Source of the DNA: Blasia pusilla
Taxonomy: Eukaryota; Marchantiophyta; Marchantiopsida; Blasiales
DNA: 64,000 bases
Assembly: GCA_050084515.1 (NCBI GenBank)
Contig: CM114271.1
Coordinates: forward strand, 39,308,001 to 39,372,000
Direction: 5' to 3'
In this document: piece by piece, positions 33,507 through 46,500 of the stretch
Layout of the letters: every line of letters starts with the position of its first letter
Numbering within the stretch: the first letter of the stretch is position 1
Program-made: the position numbers and the translations under genes
Notes under the pieces: generated by a model
The model's database searches: none
Told to the model about the DNA's origin: nothing
The model's input: the letters and a program-made list of their open reading frames with translations, nothing else

Positions 33507-35892
33507 ATGGCGATGGCGGCAACAGCACCGCATCAGCTCCGGCTGGGGTCGCAGAATGGCAAGGCTTGCGTAGTCGGCCTGCGTGTTACCCCCACGCGCG
33601 TCCAGCTTCCATTGAGGGGATTCGCTCTTCCCCAGCGCGCGCTGCGCATGACTTGCGTCCGCGCCGTCTCAGTTTTAGCCGAAGCTGAAGAGGTGTGTGG
33701 ACATGCGGAAGACAATTCCCTTCACTTGTTTCATTTTGTTCGTTTTGTCGAAGTTGAGCTCTCTGTCACTTTCGATAGCCACGTTACAGTATAATGGAAT
33801 GGGTATAGATGCGCCTGCAGCCTCCTTCTCTGCACTGCCATGACTGGGATTGGAGAGGCGTGGTGTCTCCGAGGTTTAGTGTACTGAATTTTTCGGGGTT
33901 TCTGACTCTTGGCTGAACGTCTCGGGGGTTTATGGCCGCGCGGAATTGTTTCGGCAATGCAGGAAATTGCTGAGCAGGCGGAAGATTCTGTGTTGGTCGC
34001 GACACCCCCTAAAGAAAAGGCCTTCCAGAAGGAGAAGGTGTGACCGTCGCTGAACTTCCAATTCTTTTCTTGAGCGAATACCAGTCCCCTGTCTCTCGCA
34101 TGTACTTTATTGTTCCGTGCTACCTCAATCTCGTGGAACGCCGCGCGAATGCTCTTTTGGCGATGGCACGTGCTCGCCATTTCCTGCATTCCTCTGAACC
34201 TCGGGGTTTCGATCGGGATCCATGTCTCATACTCCAGTGAGTGTGAGGTCGTGATGCGTCGATGAGAGTACCTTCGCAAAGTTCTACACATCATGCGGTG
34301 GGGGGTGAGGTCTAACCTTCGTGCACCTCTGTGTCCTCTCACAGGGTCGATCAAAGAGGTTCCTGGAAGTGCAGAAGCTGCGTGTGAAGAAGCAGGAATA
34401 CGACCCTTCCACAGCAATCCGCCTGTTGAAGGAGACCGCGAGCACCAAATTTATTGAAACCGCCGAGGCCCATATCCGACTGAACATTGATCCCAAATAC
34501 ACAGACCAACAGCTCCGAGCCACTGTAAGTTACGGGGACCGATACATACATCGAAGCCTGAAGATTTCAGAGCAATGCTTGTAGAGGTCCTGTGTAAAAA
34601 TCCTCTTGCTCCGGAACTAACCAGTGTTCCTGTGTGTATCACAGGTGTCACTGCCCAAGGGAACAGGGCAAGTTGTGAGAGTGGCCGTTCTCGCTCAAGG
34701 TTGTCAGCCCTTCTGTCGGATTCATGAAAGGATAGCTGTCACTGACTGTATTGAATTAACCAGAAAGAAGGTAGAGCTTTGTGCGGGGCTCGTACATGAG
34801 TTTGAAATATCCCATGACATCGTGCGGACTTGATTATCATAATGACAGGAGAAAAGCAACAAGAGGCGAAGACTGCCGGGGCTGATTTTGTGGGAGGAGA
34901 AGATTTAATCGAGGAGATTGCTGGTGGCTTCCTGGAGTTTGATAAGCTCATTGCCACACCAGATATGATGCCCAAGGTAATCAATCAGCCTACTGAATGC
35001 ATTTTGGAGTGGACGCAACAGCATCTGGTCATAGGCATAATTGAGATACAGGTAGAGGTTGTTGAGAAAACTGTGTATATCCGCAGGACTGAGGCAAGCT
35101 CAAATTGCAAATCCTAAATTGTAATCCTCTGGTCTGCGCAGGTTGCAAAGTTGGGAAGGTTGCTAGGTCCACGCGGGCTTATGCCCAACCCTAAAGCTGG
35201 AACCGTGACTGTGGATATCATCAAGGTACAATCACAAATGTTTTGCATCGCCTTTCTAGTGAAGATTGAGACCATGCTACTTTCCATGGTCGAGGTTTCA
35301 TTGTAAGAGATGATTCCTTTGGTGATGTTACCTTTTGTGGTGTCAAGGATGAAATTCTCTCGTGGTTTACGTATTGTGCAGGCAATAGGAGAATTCAAGG
35401 CAGGAAAAGTCGAATACCGGGCCGACAAAACTGGAATTGTCCATGTTCTTTTCGGAAAATCGAACTTCCCAGCTGAAGATCTGATCGCAAATCTCATAGC
35501 TGTTGCGGTAAGAGAAGATTGCACCCTTGGATTAAATTGTGTAAATGAATCCCAACTTATGTAGGGGTCTTGTCTTTACCTGTCTGTCTCCCAACACAGA
35601 ACCTTTCAGCCTCAAGAAGTAAGATTGCATGCAAACCTTATCATTAAGTTGCAGTCTAGCCTTTCAATATAAGATTTGCTAGCAATGTTCTTCGTGACAG
35701 GGAAACCATCACAGCATTTGATAGCTTGGTTGCTGATGAGTGTGGCTGTTTATGCAGAATTCTGTGGATGTCAACAAACCCACTGGAGCTAAGGGAGTGT
35801 ACTGGAAGACTTGCTACTTATGCACCACTATGGGTCCTTCCATTAGAGTAAATGTTTCACAGTTGAGGGACTTCAAATTGTCAGGTTCATAG
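33507..35892 (+). CDS. RPL1: Plastid ribosomal protein L1 (uL1c), 8 exons
   Basis: This nuclear gene encodes the L1-stalk protein of the chloroplast large ribosomal subunit, which binds 23S rRNA at the tRNA exit site. Exons are 33507-33692, 33963-34037, 34345-34524, 34645-34699, 34849-34976, 35142-35225, 35382-35507 and 35758-35892. All introns are GT-AG, frames join exactly, and the product is 322 residues, close to known plant proteins. The first 60 or so residues ([18 protein letters not shown] and onward) are basic and hydroxylated without acids, like a plastid transit peptide. L1 motifs are [70 protein letters not shown], the signature [19 protein letters not shown], and [12 protein letters not shown] near the end. 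It is convergent with TIM22, 827 bases apart. Confidence 0.94.
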
Positions 35893-36719
35893 CTCGTTTC
35901 TTCAGTCCTAACTTTTAGGAATTCATTTAGGTAAATTTATACAGTACCAGGTTACACATCTGTGAGAGTAACGTTTGTGTGCGTATATTTTATAAAAATG
36001 CTCGATTTTGAGGAGCAAATGTAGCAGCCACTTTTTGTTGAAGCCACAAATATCCATGACTGTACAGTCTAGAATCTTCAGAGTTGAATTATTGAGTTAT
36101 TTCATAAAATTTGCCTTTTTAAATCCAGGCAAAAGGAGATTGTATGAATATGGCATTTGTCCAACTACCGTCTTAGACATTTGAAAAATATTCCAGACTT
36201 TTTTTTCAGTGAAGTGATATGGATAATAAGTGAACGCATCCCGGATTGAAGTTACACGTAGTGTGGAGTAAAAAGTGAACGTACCTCAACGTAAATCAAG
36301 TTACATTTCACGTGTGATAGAGGGTGCAGTTGCATCTTTAAAATACCTTGGGACTCATGCACCATTTCCCACTGTTCGAGTATTTAGTTTTTCCCATACA
36401 AAATTCAGAAGTAGACCCTTCCCCATTTGGGGTTTAATTGGCATGACGGTGGGATGTAAAAACTTTATAAATTTATAATGCCACAACAACAACCAATAAC
36501 ATAATTGCCATTGGCTGGATGAATGAATGCTAGCTCATAATTTCTGCAGTGTAATCCGCCAGGCAACTGGTTTGTACTGCTAATTCCAGAACCTCAGGTA
36601 AAAATAAAGGTGGAAATTCACCACCAATAATTGTATCACCCTCGGCTGCTCATTTGGAGCAGCAACCAAAAAAAATTCCCGGTTTTTAAGAATTGCAGGA
36701 GTTGGCCTGAATTGCCACA
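35893..36719. other. Intergenic DNA between convergent L1 and TIM22 genes
   Basis: This should hold both 3' UTRs and polyadenylation sites. No open frame with recognisable similarity was seen. Confidence 0.5.
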
Positions 36720-37872
36720 CTAGTCCCTGTCCAAAACCTTTTCAATGGCGACAGAGAATGCCGCGAAGCCTGCACATCCCAAACATGCTGCCTGGGGTCC
36801 AGCTGAACACATGCATAACGATTCAAGTAAGAAAGCTTCAATGTAGTATAAGATCGACCAACACAGGTAACCTATAATTCATCTTCCAGTAGTTGGGCAG
36901 ATTCCTGTATAAAATTAGAGAAGATTAAATTACCTCTGGCTGATAAAGCTCCACCAGTCACACATCCAGCCAAGGCAGTGTTCGTCACATCATGTTTCGC
37001 ACGAGCCTGCACTTATCAGGCCAGCACAACTGTGTAGGTCAGCTCCATCACACAATCTTCTGCAGTCTTTCCTGCGTCACAACACCCGCAATTGCTGCAT
37101 CAAATGCTTGGGTGTATGACTCTGAGTAGGTTACTTCCTGAAACCATGATCTTTATCACCCACTACAGCTCTCAGGCACATTTGAAGAAAACAAAGAATT
37201 TCAATCTTCGTGATCAACGATTTAAATCAAAGTAGAAACTCTAGTGAATAATCAGAAGTTTGCATGTCCCACCAAATCCTCTCCAATTTCTCCACTTCCA
37301 TAAACACGTATATAGAGATCCCCCAAGAGAAATCCTTGCAACCTAATCACTTGGACCCTATCACTGTGGCTCTGGGCTGCCTGAACTACAGTTGGATGGT
37401 CTACCTTTTCAATCACGCATTCAACTCCTGAAAATATTGCACCCATGACTGCAAAGGCCTTAGCCATCTGTATACTTTTGCTTCCCATCAACCGCGCTGA
37501 TGAAACTAGTTGCTGCTTGGTGGTCATTGTATCTGCGTGCATGGGTGTCTCCAATGCTCCAAACAATGCCCCCATGAAAATCCCCATGCCACCACCTGGA
37601 ATGTTGGCAATGCACTAATTAATTAGAAAAGGCCAGGATTGTAAGTTAAATCATTTGCCAAGGCTATGTGTTTCTCAAAGGTAGGATCACTCACCCATGA
37701 CACCACTGATGATAGTGCGTACAGCACAATTGTTGAACATGTCCTGCGCTTGAATCTCCTCAAACGAGGGTGGCCTGAAAGAGGGCCCTGACTCTGCGGG
37801 ATTACTCATGGATGCGGGTGGTGATGGGATAGCCTCTGAAGAAGCAGTTTCACTAGCCATCTCTTCCTCCAC
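36720..37872 (-). CDS. TIM22: Mitochondrial inner membrane translocase TIM22, 4 exons
   Basis: TIM22 is the channel of the inner-membrane complex that inserts carrier-type proteins. Minus-strand exons are 37695-37872, 37405-37595, 36934-37006 and 36720-36802. They total 525 bases (174 residues), have GT-AG borders throughout, and match the length of plant TIM22. The N-terminus (MEEEMASETASSEAIPSPP) is hydrophilic and acidic, followed by FEEIQAQDMFNNCAVRTIIS, the glycine-rich first membrane segment MGGGMGIFMGALFGALETP, MAKAFAVMGAIFSGVECVIE, then AKHDVTNTALAGCVTGGALS and GPQAACLGCAGFAAFSVAIE. These are the Tim17/22/23 membrane segments with the paired cysteines of TIM22. A second ATG at 37860 is an alternative start. 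Confidence 0.94.
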
Positions 37873-39620
37873 TGCATACTATTTCGCCGCAATTTTGGAC
37901 CAAAAGCCTGCCAAAACAGCCATTAACCTCAAAATGTATCCTCTCAATTCATAATCGATTGACCACACAACTAATAAAATGCAATGTCCTCCTGCACACC
38001 CATCATTGCATTGAGAGCCCAGCGCTCAGACGAAGAAAATGCTCTCCAATTGAAGGGACCAGCTACATGATGAATGGTTTTGGAGGGAAGGCACAGAAAC
38101 CTATGAAGAGAGTTTGATGGTCACTTAATTCATACTGAAGATACCAACGAGACAAGTGGACTAAACCCTCTAGACTAGGCCATTCATTAATCCATATCTG
38201 AATGGACTACAAAATCACATTAGCAAAACCAGGGAGCAGTAAGTTCTAAGAATTCCAAATCTCTCCCCAACGTATTTTATCTTCCTAGTGATAGACTTGA
38301 GACTCAGTTTAGACTACAAATGAGGAATTTGGAGACTGATGGAATAATTCTTTGATGGATCCAAACACAACAAAAGAACACCAATTGGAGTTCACGCGCA
38401 CTTAAATTAATAGGAATTCCAAAAAGCTTTCAGGGACATACAACCCCAAAAAGAGCCTGATTACCATCCTCGAAGATCACAGTGCAAACCTCGGAATTGC
38501 AAAAAACCTTTGCAAGGACGAGAAGGAAACTGTGCAGTCATTGACACACAAGCGCCAAGAGAGGATAAACACGAATTTCGTCAAGGAGTGAAGTCTTTCC
38601 TTCCCTCACCCAACGACTGCAATTTGGCGGACTGATTGCTTCTAGGCTTGTTCTACTATTGTCTGCAATGTAGGAGACAACGGTTTGACCTGAATGCAAT
38701 TAAACTAGAAGCCATTACTCATATCACGCATATCGTTCTTCTAAACGAACAAGCCTTGCGAATAATTCTGTCCTCAACGGCTGCATGCCTTCTGGACAAG
38801 TGGAAGAGCAACGAATGTCTACCTCCCATACCTCGCACACGGAATTCAATCCCAACGATCTGAAACCGAGATGCGGGTGAAATCTTCCAACAGAGGATCC
38901 TCAGAAGTGTTAACAGTGAGAATGGATTTAGGGCTCTACTGACAAATAATCACTTTGAACAAGAGTGATTCTCACGGACTATGTGATTACTCGGTGGCAT
39001 GTGATGAGTAATCACCAAATCCCATGTGCAACGAGCAACGGGTGAGTCAGAAGTATCCTCAAAAAAGGTAGTCGTCGATTTGACTCATCAGAGTTCAGGT
39101 GGGACTCGTGAATGTTTCCATCCAAGGAAACAACGGACGTTTAGTGACCCGCGCTCAGTGGAAGAAGAAGTCGTTTTGTTATTCTCTCAAGGTACAGGTA
39201 CCAGTAGAGACATACCTCACGGCGGAATCATCATCGCGCAGCACCCAAGACGACAGTAGATAACTTTAGACCTGACAATAAACTATTCTTCTGGAATGCT
39301 GTCGTCCCTATCTGACACAAACGTGCTCGGGACTCACACCCCACAAGTCTGTCTGGAATAGCGACATAATTCACAAAGAAACTTCGTGAACGAATTTCTC
39401 TGTTCCAGGGATAACTATCGAGGAGCAGGATTCAAAGCTTTCTCGTCTACTATTTCCTTCAATCTCCTCGAATACAAGGCCTACCGTATCACCGGACATG
39501 ACTTTTCAAGATTTAGTGGAGAAAATATACATAGAAGTATAACTTAAGGTGAATCGGAGTCTCACATATCCAAGGAGGTTCAAGCTGCATCAGTTCTCAA
39601 GCCCTGGCGGGGCATAAACT
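37873..39620. other. Intergenic DNA upstream of TIM22
   Basis: No gene is recognised. The part adjacent to 37872 should hold the TIM22 promoter and 5' UTR (minus strand). Frames such as 38636-38863 and 39026-39259 resemble nothing known. Confidence 0.45.
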
Positions 39621-39621
39621 C

Positions 39622-40020
39622 TTGGCCGACCACTGCGAATGTTCTGAGAAACAAGCCTCGAGACTATCATCTCAGACGACAACTACAGAAAACCTTTCCT
39701 CCGGACGTCGGCCTCGCTCATTCCATAAAAAGCGCAGTGCTCTAAATGCGACTGCATCCCCAATCCTCTATCGACAAATCGAGCAAACCACGACATGGCC
39801 GCCCGTAACAAACTGGACAATCTACAAACCTCCTCCTTTCTCGAGTCTCCCGAAACGTCCAGCGTCAGACCCCTCTAGTCCCATTCAAGCACCAGGATCC
39901 AGGATTCCGCTCCCCGCTCGCATGTACACGATGACTGCTGCAATATCACGATCGTTCCGATTCCGTTCCTGCTCCTCGCCGACCCTCGACGACCACGGCA
40001 CCGAGTCCCCTCCTGCCTGA
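39622..40020 (+). other. Doubtful 132-codon open frame
   Basis: The predicted peptide is rich in serine, threonine, proline and arginine with no motif. The local DNA is more GC-rich than its surroundings and is followed by a telo-box, so it may be a promoter or untranslated leader rather than protein-coding. Confidence 0.2.
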
Positions 40021-40109
40021 GCATGCATGCTCTCTGAGTACAGACAGGTCGGGGAAACGTTCGCCTTGAGTACGCTCCAGAGCTCTAGGGCCTCTCGGAA
40101 ACCTTAAGC

Positions 40110-40118
40110 TTAGGGTTT
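40110..40118. promoter_or_regulatory. Telo-box (TTAGGGTTT)
   Basis: TTAGGGTTT is the plant telo-box element, common near transcription starts of translation and cell-cycle genes. It lies in GC-richer DNA at 39.8-40.1 kb. No dependent gene is recognised. Confidence 0.3.
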
Positions 40119-40154
40119 GGGAGCGTAGCCCGGCCTCACATTTGATGTAAGGTG

Positions 40155-40334
40155 CCCGCAGGAAATAAAAACTTGTTTATGGAGTTCCTGCATGTGAACG
40201 GAATAATGATGTTGATACAAATAATAATTTTGTTGCAGAGTAGTATATATGAAATTTTTTTTCTATGTCCAAGTGTCGTGTCAAATAGGGAGGTGTTTGC
40301 AAATCAAAAAGGCACTCTCCAATAATAATATAGA
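40155..40334 (-). repeat. Dispersed repeat with Helitron-like 5' end
   Basis: On the minus strand it starts TCTATATTATTATTGGAGAG at 40334. Ends beginning TCTATA.. are typical of plant Helitrons. The same start recurs at 42877 and 52280, and the inner part (GAATAATGAT.., ATTTTGTT, TCTA.GT) also resembles 52.19-52.25 kb. The other end is not defined. Confidence 0.45.
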
Positions 40335-40691
40335 CTTTTGCGGTTAGCCTTGAGCCGTTTGATCTCCAAAGTGATGTTTAGATCCCTCTCAAACGCTTGG
40401 CAACCAAGCTTGGATGAAAAGTCTGCATTTATTTCATGCCATTGGCACTCATTAGCGATCTTATATTCTTGTAAAAGGGGACGGGAGTAGAGAAAACCTC
40501 CTATGAAATCTCTTCTACAAGCGTGCGGCTTAAGAGGGGGGAATTGGAGAGGAGAATTACTTATTATATTCATATGAAGACACTCGGATAAGTTGTAATA
40601 ATTAAATTAACAGGACCAAATTTAACATATGCCAAGAAATCTTCACCCACCCATGCTTGGAATGTTTCTTTTAGTCCGTCCTTTTTTACTG

Positions 40692-40755
<64 letters not shown>

Positions 40756-40778
40756 TAGATATATATATATATATATAT
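40692..40778. repeat. (GATA)n and (AT)n microsatellite
   Basis: About 15 GATA units are followed by about 11 AT units. Confidence 0.97.
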
Positions 40779-41705
40779 GCCTATTTGGTTTTTAAGAATG
40801 TGATCCAATCTTGTTCCGATAGGGATTCATCGTGTCCAATTTTCTTCCGATGGACAAAATGTTTGTCCAACGGATAATAGGTCTTGGGGTTAGTTTTCCT
40901 TATGTTCACTCACAAAATTAACCTAAATCCTACTAAAACCTTTACTTGCTCCCATTGCAACCCCTTGTAATCCCTTCTACCCTCTTAAAATTTTCCGATT
41001 ACTTTTATTCTCAATGGTCAAAACTACTGGTGGATATTATTTGGGCCGGATGATTTCCGATACTCTCTTTTTCCTGGCCGGTGACCCTTCCGTGAAAATA
41101 CCTTTCTGATTGGTAAAACCAGTTTAGGAACGGGCACCTTTGACAAAGAATGTCGGTTTTGTCCGAGCCTTGCACCCATGCGTAACATGAGCATTTTGCT
41201 AGTGTTTTGTAATAACATAGTTGGTGTCTCAATCTTAGAAGCTACAAAATATGGCAGCAATTCATAAATTAAACACATATTCACAAACTCCAAGGGATAA
41301 CTAGTGTGGCTTTCCCAGACATTCATTCATTCATATTTACTAATAAGCCCCAAAAGATAGTTGTACTCATCTCACTTAAGTCATCGGAGCAAATTGTATG
41401 AACATCACTAAATCCCCATAATCCACCAATACCATAGTGCGCTCGATGAACTCCTAAGCAGAGAGACCTCGGGCAAGATGGTAAAATACGTTCAAGGTAA
41501 GTTCGCCATAGGCAGAGGAGGAGGAAACGTCAACGGACCTATAAGAATCACTTAAAAATGAATGGCTAGATGCTATAGGGTTTGAGGAAGGGATGCAATC
41601 ATGTGGAAAAGGAGAGCAATTGAGAACAAAAGCTAAGAAAATCAATTATCTCTTTCTCAGCTCCTTCCTAGAATTACAAAGAGAGAGCCACATGCAAAGG
41701 AGTCT

Positions 41706-41707
<2 letters not shown>

Positions 41708-41739
<32 letters not shown>
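41708..41739. repeat. (CT)16 microsatellite
   Basis: An uninterrupted CT run lies in otherwise gene-free DNA. The 40.8-42.8 kb region around it holds no recognised gene. Confidence 0.97.
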
Positions 41740-41741
<2 letters not shown>

Positions 41742-42839
41742 GAGAAGATTGTGTCTAGTTCTTGGAATTCATTTGCAGCGAGCTTGTACGAAGATTTTCT
41801 ATCACTCGATTCAGCAACATTGCATGGTGGAAGGTATGTGTAGTCCATCCAAAGCTTTATCTAAGAGGACTATTGCATTGATTTGGAGGGTTTTGTTCCT
41901 GAACCACACCATCCACAATACGAACGAGACACGAGCTACCTTGCAAATCCCCACTTCTCATAATCTTCACAAACCCACTCACTCACCTCATCACCTCACA
42001 GTGCATTCCGCAAGTAATTCAAACTAGGAATCACTTGCGGAATGCTCGGGAAGTTGTCTATCTAATGACGATAAGAGAAGCATTGAAATTCGATCAGTAT
42101 TTTGCAACCGAAACAAGTAAATGTGTGTGCCTATGGTGGCACTTATTTGAGAAAAATAGTGATTTCTTGAAAGATTTATGCCAAAACATTGGGATAACTA
42201 GACAATTTGACGTTTAATAACAACAAAGTGGATGGGAGAAGACAATAGCTGAATCACATAACCTCTCTCAACGATTGCTGATTTTCGATGGCAGACGACA
42301 ATAGCCAAACCACGGCCTCTCTCTCAAAAAATTCTGATTTTCTAGCACCCATCACGATGACATAGTTGAAATCCTATACAATTGCAAATTTTCATTTGCG
42401 CCAAATCAGAGATGCATTGGACTTGGGTAGGCTCGATGATGCAAGAGCAGAGAGCAGTAAAGAATAGAGAGAATAGAAAGGCGCTAACAGAAGAGAAATC
42501 GATAACTCTATCACCAATCGCTTAAACAAAGGGCCTAAAAAGCACCAAAAGTGCTTGCAAATTCTCTCGAGGCTGCTCTGTCCCTAATTTGCTTATGCTA
42601 ACAGTTCCACTTCAATTCCCTCCTCTGCTTAGTGGTAGCTGCCCCACTTCCGCTGCAATTCCACTCCCTCCTCTCTTAAAATGGTAGCTCTTCTACCTCC
42701 ACTTCCTTCTCCAAAGTAACTAAAGACCAAACTATTATTGGCACTCGAGCAAGAGGTGTGTTTCTATCAATAACAATATGAAGAAGCATTACTAACATTT
42801 TCTTGCTGCCCAATTGCCACTTTTCAAACTGAACTGAGC

Positions 42840-42877
42840 TTACAAATCAAGAAAACACTCTCCCATAATAATATAGA
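42840..42877 (-). repeat. Helitron-like 5' terminal fragment
   Basis: The minus strand begins TCTATATTATTATGGGAGAG at 42877, preceded by the A expected for Helitron insertion between A and T. It shares this end with 40334 and 52280. The 3' end was not found. Confidence 0.4.
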
Positions 42878-42899
42878 TGAGGATAATAAATATGTTGTC

Positions 42900-43557
42900 C
42901 TCGACATCATACTTATTCCTGACGGGGGAATACATCGTCACCACAACAGCCTGGACTACCGTTAGGGCCAGCTCCCAGCATACCCTACGACAAAGCACGG
43001 GGTCAATGGTTATCTACAGTTCAAGGAGAAGATACAAGGAAAGGACTTGGAAATCTTTCAAAACTGGATGCAACGAGGAATCTTCAATTCTGTTAAAAAG
43101 GCAAAAGACCTCACCGTCAGCATTTTGATCTCAATGAGAAAACATCACTAAAACCACGGAATTTACACTCACTGTACATGTTCCTAAAACAATCCCACGT
43201 CCGAATCAAAGGTTTCCTATCCTTCAGTTGAGAAATTCTCCATCTGGGGCATTTCCAAACTTGTCAAAGACAGGAGTTGCTTCCAAGGCTTCACTTTTGA
43301 CGGCGTCTACGCAAGTCATGATGAGCCTTTACTGGAAATAGTTCCCGCTCAATCTAAACGGGGTTTCTTACTCGCTACCCAACTAGTACGGAGAAAAGCT
43401 AAGCTCTGCGAATGTTTAAGTGTGCAAAGAAGACAGCTCTGGAGCTTTACCTGATTCAACCCTTGAGAGGGAGAAATCTCTCATCTGCAGAGAGGTTAGC
43501 TTCACTTGAACTTGATCTCGGAATTACATCACCACATCACGTTACTCGCCATTGGTT
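42900..43557 (-). other. Probable 3' UTR of the receptor kinase and flank
   Basis: No independent gene is recognised in this stretch. Confidence 0.35.
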
Positions 43558-46500
43558 TCACCGAGGCGAGAAGGGCGACATTTCAATGTTTCCTCGACTG
43601 TTCCGATTTTCTGTGCTCTTGCATTCGCCGACACTAAGGCCATCGCCAAAAGTTGTGCTGTCGTCGAGGGCAAATCCGGATAGCAACGGTATGGTACCTC
43701 GTGGTGAATCCGACCTTAACTCATCACAGGAAACCATGAAATCAGAGGTGCCATCAACCTCGCAGTAAAGGGCTTGTAGCTCTTTCCACACCTCATTCAT
43801 GGTCGGTCGGGCCTTGGATCGCAAGTCCACGCATCGTAAAGCCAGCCTTCCCACGTTCAGAATGGACTCCCTCCCCTTGCCATCTGGATCGTTGTAGGTG
43901 TCTGCAAGAACTGGATCGAGGATTTGCTGTAAATCATCACTCGGGATGCAGCGAGTAGCGAAATTCACGAGACTGGTGTCGTCTCCACCTCTTTCAAAGT
44001 CGAGTGCAGGCTTGGCTGAGATCAGCTCTAGGAGAACTACGCCGAAGCTATACACGTCGCTTTTGCCGGTGAGCTGGTAGCTGGTGTAGTACTCGGGATC
44101 GATGTAGCCCATGGTGCCCTGGACTGCAACAGTTGAGGCGTGGGTAGCTTCCACGGGAACCAACTTCGAGATTCCAAAATCTGACACCTTGGCATTCAGA
44201 TCGTTACTCAACAGAATGTTTGCCGACTTGACATCTCTGTGGTAAATGGGAAAATTGGCTGCCGAGTGAAGGTAATCCAGAGCATTTGCGGTTTGGACCG
44301 CAATCCGAAGGCGTTGTTTCCAGCTTAAGCGCTCTGCCTTTCTGCCACGAAGATGCTCTTGGAGTGTGCCGTTGGGAACGAATTCGAGGACCAACAGGGC
44401 AATCTTATTCTCCATACAGCAACCCAAGAGCTTTACGAGATGCCGGTGATTCACCTGGGACAAGATCCTTACCTCATTCAGAAATTGGTCCTTGTCTATC
44501 TCAGTCCCCTCGCGCTTGCTCCTCTTTATGGCCACCGTGGTTCCGTCATTGAGTTTGCCTAGAAAAACAGTCCCAAAGCCTCCCGCCCCTATCTGCGCGC
44601 TTTCTGCGAAGTTGTCTGTGGCCTTCCTTAGATCCCGAAGGGCCATCAGTGACGCCGTTTCCCTCTCCATCAATGTTTTGATCAAATCCGCATCCTGCTG
44701 ATGTCGTCGGGAGTACACTCTCCATCGCCAAGCCACGATCAAACAACTGCATATCGATATCGTCACAGCTCCCGCGACAATGATCAATAACACCCACCAT
44801 CTAACGCCTGTCCTCCGGATGATGGGCGGATCAATAATTGGGTTCGAGGGACAAGCAGGGAGAGGATCCCCGCAAAGTCCAACGTTACCAGCATAAAACC
44901 TAGGGTTGCGCAGGCTGCTGGTTGTTGGTATCGCAGGAAGGACTCCTGACAAATTGTTGTTCGAGACATCGATAACTGTCAGATTGGAGAGCATGACAAC
45001 ATTATCAGGAAGACGTCCTGTGACTTCATTATTAGACAAGTTCAAAATATGGAGCCCGCCGAACCACGTGTTGTTGAAAACCGCACCCGATATCTCGCCC
45101 TGCAGGTGGCTGTTGCTGAGATCCAGGACTTCGAGAACAGTATTGTAGCCAGACAAGTATTCAGCAGGTAAAGAAGTTCCCCGAAAATTGTTTCCTCCGC
45201 TACGAAACTCCCTCAGAACACCACCCATGAAATCTTCCAGGGTACTCCTCCAAGGATCAGGGTACTCTGTCGTGGTGCTCATGTGGAGATTGTTGTTGCT
45301 GAGGTCAAGGACTTCTAGTTTGTACGCAAACTTGCTCCAATTACCCACCATTCTCGTCAGATCTCCTGTGAACACATTGTTCTGAAACAGCATTTCCCTC
45401 GTATAAAAAAAACCCTGGCCATCGTACAGAATATCGATAATGTCTCCCGAGAAATTGTTGTTCTGAAGATACAGGTAGTAGATCAGGTTATTCTCGTTGC
45501 GGAGGAAGGGAATGGGTCCACTAAGTTGATTATGACTCAGATCCAAAACATCAAAAAACCATCTACCCCCTGCATTCGTGTGGATATTACCAGTAAGTAG
45601 ATTGTGGGACAAATTTAAAGAAACAACAGCCTGAGGACGTGAAGGTAATAACAAATCCGCAGGGATTTCGCCAGTGAGCTGATTTTGAGAGAGATCTAAC
45701 CAGAAGCTGTGATTTAACTGCCGAGCGAGGCCTACCGGGATCTTGCCTGACAATCGGTTGGCTGACATATTCAGGACCTCGAGATCCAGCATGTGTGCCA
45801 AACCGGGCGGGATCGGACCCTCTAGTTGATTCCCCGAGACAAACATGTGCTTCAGACTCCTCGAACTTGGAAATTGAGGATCTCCGAACTTCGTAAAGTT
45901 GTTCTTGTCAAGGTTCAAGTCCAGAAGATTGGTCAAGTTCGATAAGGGTAGGATGGCACCACTAAGCATGTTATTTGAAAGATCTAAGCTGACAAGACTG
46001 GTCAGTTCCTGAAACTGATCAGGAATGGAGCCAACAAGTTGATTGTGAGCAAGAGAGAGCACTTGCAAGTTAACCAATCCAGGCAGGCTTGGGATTGGAC
46101 CCTGCAGATTGTTCTGCTCAAGAGAGAGGTACCGCAGGCTCCGGCATTCATTGATAGTCGGTGGAATCTCGCCTACGAAGTTGTTGAATGAAAAGTCAAG
46201 TCGGATGACCTGAGTCAAATTTCCGACGGTGTCCGGAATTGTTCCGGTGCCCTCCGATGGTCCGAAATTGTTGTTTGACAGATCCAACTGCCGGAGATCT
46301 TTAAGATTGGACAAGATATCCAGACTCCATAGACGATAGAGTCCCCAACCCGAAAGATCGATCGCTTCCACAGTGAAATTGTCCGTGCAAGTCACCCCTA
46401 CCCAAGCACACGGATTCTTATCAGTCTCTTTCCAGCTACTCCAGAATCCCCTAGGTTCAAGCACAGTGCCTCCGCTTCCCCTCTGATCAACAACTTCTAG

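Noticed and set aside
33731-34417. 228-codon minus-strand open frame
   Set aside because: It lies opposite the L1 exons and introns, has no motif, and the plus-strand gene explains the region.
41593-42027. 144-codon plus-strand frame
   Set aside because: Much of it is the CT microsatellite and no motif is present.
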